Assembly (NCBI RefSeq): GCF_034262375.1
Contig: NZ_CP139558.1
Location: 5,828,001 to 5,892,000, forward strand
DNA length: 64,000 nt
Direction of reading: 5' to 3'
DNA from: Mucilaginibacter sabulilitoris
Lineage (GTDB): Bacteria; Bacteroidota; Bacteroidia; Sphingobacteriales; Sphingobacteriaceae
Positions 59,907 to 64,000 of this stretch are shown here, in pieces (the stretch's first letter is position 1; each line of letters begins with the position of its first letter). A program made the position numbers and the translations under genes. The notes beneath the pieces were generated by a model. The model was given only the letters and a program-made list of their open reading frames with translations, was not told the origin of the DNA and made no database searches.

Positions 59907-61172
59907 TTATATTTCTTCAAGTGCATGCTCAATTTTGCTGTAAACATAATCGAGTTCGGCATTAGTAATGCAATATGGCGGTAAAATGTATATGATATTG
60001 CCTAAGGGACGCAATATAACACCCTCGGCCAAAAAGTAATGATACAGCTTATCGCGAAGTGAACTAAAGTATGAGGTATTATCGCCGGTTTCCCACTCCA
60101 TGGCTATGATAGTGCCGATTTGGCGTACTTCTTTTATTTTAGCGTGGTTCTGTATTTTGGTTCTGAATTGCTGATGTGACGTTTCTATACGATCAATGTT
60201 GGCGGCAGTTGCCGGCAACAGGAACAGATCCAAGCTAGCCAGTGCCGATGCTATTGCAACCGGATTAGCAGTAAAGGAATGTCCGTGAAACAACGTTTTC
60301 AGCTTATCGTCGGATAAAAAGGCATCATAAATCTCCTGCGTACAAGTAGTTAATCCGAGGGCCATAGTACCGCCGGTTAAACCTTTGGAAAAACACATAA
60401 TATCTGGCTGAATCTGTACATGGTTACAGGCAAATGGTTTGCCTGTACGACCAAAACCGGTAAATACCTCATCATCTATCATCAGCACGTTTTCCTGCCT
60501 GCAATGGGTCATTAACTGGTTCAGGTATTCGGCCTCATACATGATCATACCGGCAGATCCCTGCACCAAAGGCTCAAAAATAAAACACGCTAATTCAGAT
60601 TTGAGATTTGAGATCTTAGATTTGAGGCTTTCTATATTATCCTTATCAGGCAGATCAATAAACTCCACCTCGAACAGCAAACTGTCAAATGCTTTTGTAA
60701 AAGCGCTGCGACCGCTTACGGCCATGGCCCCAAAGGTATCGCCATGATAAGCGTTTTTAAACGCCATTATTTTAGTGCGCTGATTGCCTTTGTTGAGCCA
60801 GTATTGCAGGCACATCTTTATAGCTACTTCGATCGCAGTTGAACCGTTATCGGAGTAAAACGCTTTTTGCTGGTTATCAGGCAAAATAGCCAGTAACCTT
60901 TCGGCCAGTTCAACAGCACCTTCGTGGGTAAAGCCCGCAAATATCACATGCTCCAACTTATGCAACTGCTCCGATACTTTTTCGGCGATATAAGGGTGCG
61001 CGTGCCCATGGATATTTACCCACCATGACGACACCGCGTCGATGTATTTTTTACCCTGTTCATCAAACAAACCAGCACCCTCACCTCTCACAATAGGTAT
61101 GGGTGGCGATGCTGTTTTCATTTGGGTATAGGGGTGCCATATTACTTTAAGGTCGCGCTCGGTTAAATTCAT
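59907..61172 (-). CDS. bioA: Adenosylmethionine-8-amino-7-oxononanoate aminotransferase
   Basis: A 421-residue PLP enzyme of biotin synthesis that uses SAM as the amino donor to make 7,8-diaminopelargonate. IWHPYTQMK, the SSWWVNIHGH block typical of BioA, the YHGDTFGAMAVSG strand, MIDDEVFTGFGRTG and the PLP lysine in MCFSKGLTGG are present. The segment ESLKSKISNLKSEL comes from four tandem heptamers in the DNA (60597-60624). No other bio gene is in the window. It overlaps the Nudix gene by four bases. Confidence 0.95.
   Translation of the reverse strand: MNLTERDLKVIWHPYTQMKTASPPIPIVRGEGAGLFDEQGKKYIDAVSSWWVNIHGHAHPYIAEKVSEQLHKLEHVIFAGFTHEGAVELAERLLAILPDNQQKAFYSDNGSTAIEVAIKMCLQYWLNKGNQRTKIMAFKNAYHGDTFGAMAVSGRSAFTKAFDSLLFEVEFIDLPDKDNIESLKSKISNLKSELACFIFEPLVQGSAGMIMYEAEYLNQLMTHCRQENVLMIDDEVFTGFGRTGKPFACNHVQIQPDIMCFSKGLTGGTMALGLTTCTQEIYDAFLSDDKLKTLFHGHSFTANPVAIASALASLDLFLLPATAANIDRIETSHQQFRTKIQNHAKIKEVRQIGTIIAMEWETGDNTSYFSSLRDKLYHYFLAEGVILRPLGNIIYILPPYCITNAELDYVYSKIEHALEEI
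60597..60624. repeat. Four tandem heptamers inside bioA
   Basis: AGATTTG, AGATTTG, AGATCTT, AGATTTG without spacing on the plus strand. They encode the helical LKSKISNLKSEL in BioA. Confidence 0.8.
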
Positions 61173-61609
61173 AGTTCTGCTCGTAATAGTTCAACAACAC
61201 GTTTATCGGTAGGGAAGGTAACATCGTCGGTAGTTAAATCGGCGATATTTATCCATCTGAAAGCCTGCAGCACATCACCCTTGCCATCAAAATCATAGGC
61301 TATGGTTTTTATAGGAAAATTTAAAGAGGTAATATTCTTAACCATATAATACACGCTGATGATCTGCGAGTCATTAAATGCCGACCGTACAAAAAAATCG
61401 GTTGTATAAAAATGACTGATAATTTCAACTTCAGCCTCACATTCCTCCAAAAACTCGCGTTTTAAACCGTCAATTAATCCCTCTCCTATTTCTAAACCGC
61501 CACCGGGGAATTTAATAAAACGCTGGCCATATTCCTGCTCGTCGCTAATCAGCACTTCATTGCGGTCGTTTACCAGCAATCCGTAAACACGTACGTTAAA
61601 ATACTCCAT
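61169..61609 (-). CDS. Nudix hydrolase
   Basis: A 146-residue pyrophosphatase with the Nudix box GGGLEIGEGLIDGLKREFLEEC (glutamates in place); the usual late glycine is replaced. The substrate is unknown. It overlaps bioA by four bases and shares one base with the CDF stop, so CDF, Nudix, bioA and the diiron gene form one minus-strand operon. Confidence 0.9.
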   Translation of the reverse strand: MEYFNVRVYGLLVNDRNEVLISDEQEYGQRFIKFPGGGLEIGEGLIDGLKREFLEECEAEVEIISHFYTTDFFVRSAFNDSQIISVYYMVKNITSLNFPIKTIAYDFDGKGDVLQAFRWINIADLTTDDVTFPTDKRVVELLRAEL

Positions 61610-62583
61610 TATTCAAAGTGTTTTTTGTTGCGTACTACTTTATCCATTGTCCAGGCTATGGTCTCTGTTTGAGGCTCAGACCTTATTGGGCAATTGGGCA
61701 TGCTGCAATAGTGACAGCATTCAGGCACACAGGGATCTGAGTGAATAAAAAGTTCTGTTTTTATCCCTACCTCTTTGTTAATCATTTTGTCAACCAGTGA
61801 TACCTCTGCATGTACCCTGTTTAAATCGAAGTAATTTGGCAGGGTCATGTGGCAATCAATATGCAATTCATGACCATATTTCTGGGCACGCAAATTATGT
61901 ACATCTATCCAGGCTTCACGCCGCTTTTCGCTCAGTACATTTATAATATCGGTCACCACTTGAAAATCGGCCTCATCCATTAGTCCGCCTACAGACTTGC
62001 GTATAAGCTTATAGCTGCTAATAATAATGTAAACGGCCACAGCAATGGACAAAGCGCTATCAAGCCATAAAATACCCGTAAGTTTAATAAGTATCAACCC
62101 CGCTACCAAACCTATGCTCGTTACCATGTCTGTAAGTAAATGGCGGCCATCGGCATCAAGGGTTATTGATCGTAATGCCTTACCCTTTTGTATCATATAA
62201 AAGCCTAAAACGCCATTTACAATCCCGGTAGCACCTATAATAATGGCACCGGTAAGCAGATCATGTATATACGAAGGGTAAAATAAGCTATAAACAGATT
62301 TAAAGATGATAATGATCCCGGCAATGCCTATCAATGAGCCTTCAATAAATACCGAAAAATACTCCACCTTACCGTGCCCATAGGGATGGTTCTCATCGCG
62401 GGGCTGCGCCGATAGGTAAATACTAAAAAAGGCAAAGGCGCTGGCAATTACATTTACAATGCTTTCGGCAGCATCGGTAAGAACAAAGTTTGAAGCGGTT
62501 AAAAAATATGCCCCGAACTTCGCCATCATCAGGAAAATCCCTGTTATAAGCGAAATTAATATGATTCTTTTCTGTTGTTTCAA
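61609..62583 (-). CDS. Cation diffusion facilitator with a cysteine-rich tail
   Basis: A 324-residue metal exporter with six membrane helices. The second helix carries DAAESIVN and the fifth ADGRHLLTD, the two metal sites, and the cytoplasmic domain follows (ELHIDCHMTLP, EVSLVDKM). The tail has seven residues of interest in HSDPCVPECCHYCSMPNCP, five of them cysteines, a likely extra metal site. The start is TTG (62583), since no ATG lies upstream in frame. It heads the bioA operon, which is unexpected for a transporter. Confidence 0.88.
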   Translation of the reverse strand: MKQQKRIILISLITGIFLMMAKFGAYFLTASNFVLTDAAESIVNVIASAFAFFSIYLSAQPRDENHPYGHGKVEYFSVFIEGSLIGIAGIIIIFKSVYSLFYPSYIHDLLTGAIIIGATGIVNGVLGFYMIQKGKALRSITLDADGRHLLTDMVTSIGLVAGLILIKLTGILWLDSALSIAVAVYIIISSYKLIRKSVGGLMDEADFQVVTDIINVLSEKRREAWIDVHNLRAQKYGHELHIDCHMTLPNYFDLNRVHAEVSLVDKMINKEVGIKTELFIHSDPCVPECCHYCSMPNCPIRSEPQTETIAWTMDKVVRNKKHFE

Positions 62584-62603
62584 ACTAATCTTTATTGCGT
62601 GGG

Positions 62604-62611
62604 CAAATTTA
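62604..62611 (-). promoter_or_regulatory. TAAATTTG -7 box of the CDF-bioA operon
   Basis: Exact match on the minus strand 20 bases before the TTG start; divergent from the next box. Confidence 0.5.
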
Positions 62612-62647
62612 TAAATAACAAGCGTAAGTAGCAGTAAAGTTATTTTC

Positions 62648-62655
62648 TATATTTG
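62648..62655 (+). promoter_or_regulatory. TATATTTG -7 box of the aminotransferase gene
   Basis: Exact match 19 bases before the ATG at 62675. Confidence 0.5.
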
Positions 62656-62674
62656 CCGCGATAACATAATTTAT

Positions 62675-63868
62675 ATGAGCGCATTAAGTACCCGGATCAA
62701 TAATTTGTCCGAATCTGCAACAATTAAGATGGCCAAAATGGGCCGCGAACTTGCCGCTAAAGGCGTTGACGTGATCAGCCTTAGCTTTGGCGAACCTGAC
62801 TTTCATACTCCTGAGCATATCAAGGAGGCCGCAAAGCAGGCCATGGATAAAAACCTTACCTACTACACTCCTGTAGCCGGATATCCGGACCTCCGTAAGG
62901 CTGTAGTTGCCAAATTAAAGAACGAGAACAACCTTGATTACGATTTTAGCCAGATAGTGGTATCAACCGGTGCCAAGCAGGCTATTGCCAATGCGGTACT
63001 TTGCCTGGTAAATCCCGGTGAAGAGGTAATTATCCCTACTCCGTACTGGGTGTCATATTCAGAAGTAGTTAAACTTGCCGAAGGTGTGAGCGTTTTTATT
63101 AATACCACTGTTGAGCAAAACTTTAAAATAACCCCTGAACAGTTAGAAGCTGCTATTACGCCAAAAACAAAACTGTTCATGTTCTCATCGCCATGTAACC
63201 CAACAGGAAGTGTTTACAGCAAAGATGAACTGGAAGGATTGGCCAAAGTATTTGAAAAACACCCGCATGTATATATTCTGAGCGACGAAATTTATGAGCA
63301 TATTAACTTTGTTGACAAGCACGAGTCAATTGCCCAGTTTGACTATATTAAAGACCGCGTAGTGATCATTAACGGTTGGTCAAAGGCTTTTGCCATGACC
63401 GGCTGGAGAATTGGTTACACAGCTTCTAATTCGGAAATTGCGGCTGCCTGTGATAAAATGCAGGGACAGGTAACTTCAGGAACCTGCTCTATTACCCAGC
63501 GTGCCGGTGTGGCTGCTTATGAGGGCGGACTGGAAAGTGTACTTGAAATGCGTGCGGCATTCAAAAAACGCCGTGATATTGTTTATAAACTCCTTAGCGA
63601 AATTGAAGGTATAAAAGTTAACCTGCCTGATGGTGCGTTTTACTTTTTCCCGAATGTGACTTCATTTTTTGGCAAGAGCTATAATGGCAAAACCATTAAG
63701 GATGCTGATGAACTAAGCATTTATTTGCTTGAGGAAGCCCATGTAGCCACTGTAGGCGGCGATTCATTTGGTGATACTACATCTATCCGTATTTCTTACG
63801 CTGCTGCAGAAGATAAACTTATTGAGGCTATGCGCAGGATCAAAGAAGCATTAGATAAATTGAAATAA
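62675..63868 (+). CDS. Class I pyridoxal-phosphate aminotransferase (aspartate aminotransferase type)
   Basis: A 397-residue enzyme of the I-gamma aspartate aminotransferase type. It has SLSFGEPDFHTPEH, the cofactor segment TPYWVSYSE, NPTGSVYSKDEL, SDEIYEHINF and the PLP lysine in NGWSKAFAMTGWRIGY. The arginine near the C-terminus (IRISYA) binds the substrate carboxylate. It is a single gene, followed by two perfect palindromes that end its transcript. Confidence 0.95.
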   Translation: MSALSTRINNLSESATIKMAKMGRELAAKGVDVISLSFGEPDFHTPEHIKEAAKQAMDKNLTYYTPVAGYPDLRKAVVAKLKNENNLDYDFSQIVVSTGAKQAIANAVLCLVNPGEEVIIPTPYWVSYSEVVKLAEGVSVFINTTVEQNFKITPEQLEAAITPKTKLFMFSSPCNPTGSVYSKDELEGLAKVFEKHPHVYILSDEIYEHINFVDKHESIAQFDYIKDRVVIINGWSKAFAMTGWRIGYTASNSEIAAACDKMQGQVTSGTCSITQRAGVAAYEGGLESVLEMRAAFKKRRDIVYKLLSEIEGIKVNLPDGAFYFFPNVTSFFGKSYNGKTIKDADELSIYLLEEAHVATVGGDSFGDTTSIRISYAAAEDKLIEAMRRIKEALDKLK

Positions 63869-63874
63869 GCAGGA

Positions 63875-63912
63875 GACTATCTGAACCAGGATTAATCGTG
63901 GTTCAGATAGTC
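63875..63912. repeat. Perfect 14-bp inverted repeat after the aminotransferase
   Basis: GACTATCTGAACCA (63875-63888) pairs with TGGTTCAGATAGTC (63899-63912). CTGAACCAGGATT is shared with the hairpin at 39881-39910. Confidence 0.75.
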
Positions 63913-63917
63913 CTTAT

Positions 63918-63957
63918 ACAACAAAGCCCCTTATCAGCTGATAAGGGGCTTTGTTGT
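63918..63957. terminator. Perfect 40-bp palindrome, bidirectional terminator
   Basis: The sequence 63918-63937 is the exact reverse complement of 63938-63957, with GCCCCTTATCAG as the core, between convergent genes. Confidence 0.85.
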
Positions 63958-63975
63958 AAATATGGTTTATGTAAA

Positions 63976-64000
63976 TTACAAACCAAATCCGTAAGCTACG
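63976..64000 (-). CDS. 3' end of a gene entering from the right (partial)
   Basis: On the minus strand the last codons before TAA read VAYGFGL, which is the kind of aromatic C-terminus found in outer-membrane beta-barrel proteins. Only seven codons are visible, so the identity is very uncertain. Confidence 0.3.

Noticed and set aside
60597..60624. Short CRISPR-like array in bioA
   Set aside because: Units are seven bases without spacers; it is a tandem repeat.

Overview
The window is a stretch of chromosome from a member of the Bacteroidota, most probably a soil or plant-associated Sphingobacteriaceae of the Mucilaginibacter/Pedobacter kind. This rests on protein content (fused SecD-SecF, a type II glutamine synthetase, DUF4369-thioredoxin lipoprotein, Bacteroidota-type ComEC remnant, YdeP-type molybdoenzyme), on repeated TAnnTTTG promoter boxes with few Shine-Dalgarno sequences, and on small palindromic repeats in the gaps between genes. 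The genus is an inference. No rRNA, tRNA, CRISPR array, intact transposase or prophage was seen.

Layout. 0-5 kb: the end of tgt, an LptF/LptG-type permease, an EamA exporter, a 1 kb gene-free AT-rich stretch, a small membrane protein and a beta-hydroxyacid dehydrogenase. 4.6-7.5 kb: ispE, then thyA and folA separated by an antitoxin and a frameshifted Doc-type toxin. 7.6-14.9 kb: secDF, an NDH-2 dehydrogenase, an HMG-CoA lyase-like enzyme, a ROK repressor and a VOC protein. 15-24 kb: accessory genes (GH3 beta-glucosidase, secreted proteins, an esterase, two Crp/Fnr regulators around a macro-domain protein and an encapsulated-ferritin-like protein, two VOC proteins, a methyltransferase). 24.2-35.3 kb: a nearly complete molybdenum-cofactor locus built around one YdeP/FdhF-type oxidoreductase, with fdhD, moaD, moaE, moeB-rhodanese, a MobB-like/MobA fusion, moaC, moeA, moaA and a mocA-like gene. 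35.3-37.6 kb: galM and galT without galK. 37.8-43.8 kb: a HAD phosphatase, a kinase-like protein, a GS-like ligase, a divergent gamma-glutamylcyclotransferase, a methyltransferase and glutamine synthetase II. 44-54 kb: a histidine-kinase-like protein lacking an ATPase domain, an RluA enzyme, a histone-H1-like protein, a PhoB-type regulator, a TlpA-like lipoprotein, gatB, a secreted protein and alaS. 54.5-64 kb: an orphan antitoxin-like gene, a MerR regulator, a decayed comEC, a secreted protein, an LTA-synthase-type sulfatase, a ferritin-like diiron protein next to bioA, a Nudix hydrolase, a CDF transporter and a class I aminotransferase; the window ends in the tail of another gene.

The most interesting structure lies in how the genome is being reshaped. 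One 87-bp palindromic element between gatB and the TlpA-like gene is flanked by an exact 20-bp direct repeat; one copy carries the gatB stop codon and the other the neighbour's start codon, which makes the element look mobile. A short GC-rich palindrome with a related sequence sits in frame inside thyA and accounts exactly for its nine extra codons. Heptanucleotide tandem repeats lie in frame in bioA, comEC has lost its middle and picked up frameshifts, and the Doc toxin is broken exactly at a canonical -1 slippery heptamer. Four genes have a TAnnTTTG box exactly three bases before the ATG, which suggests leaderless mRNAs. Functional hypotheses worth testing are the diiron protein coupled to bioA, the orphan encapsulated-ferritin-like protein, and the GS-like ligase facing a gamma-glutamylcyclotransferase.
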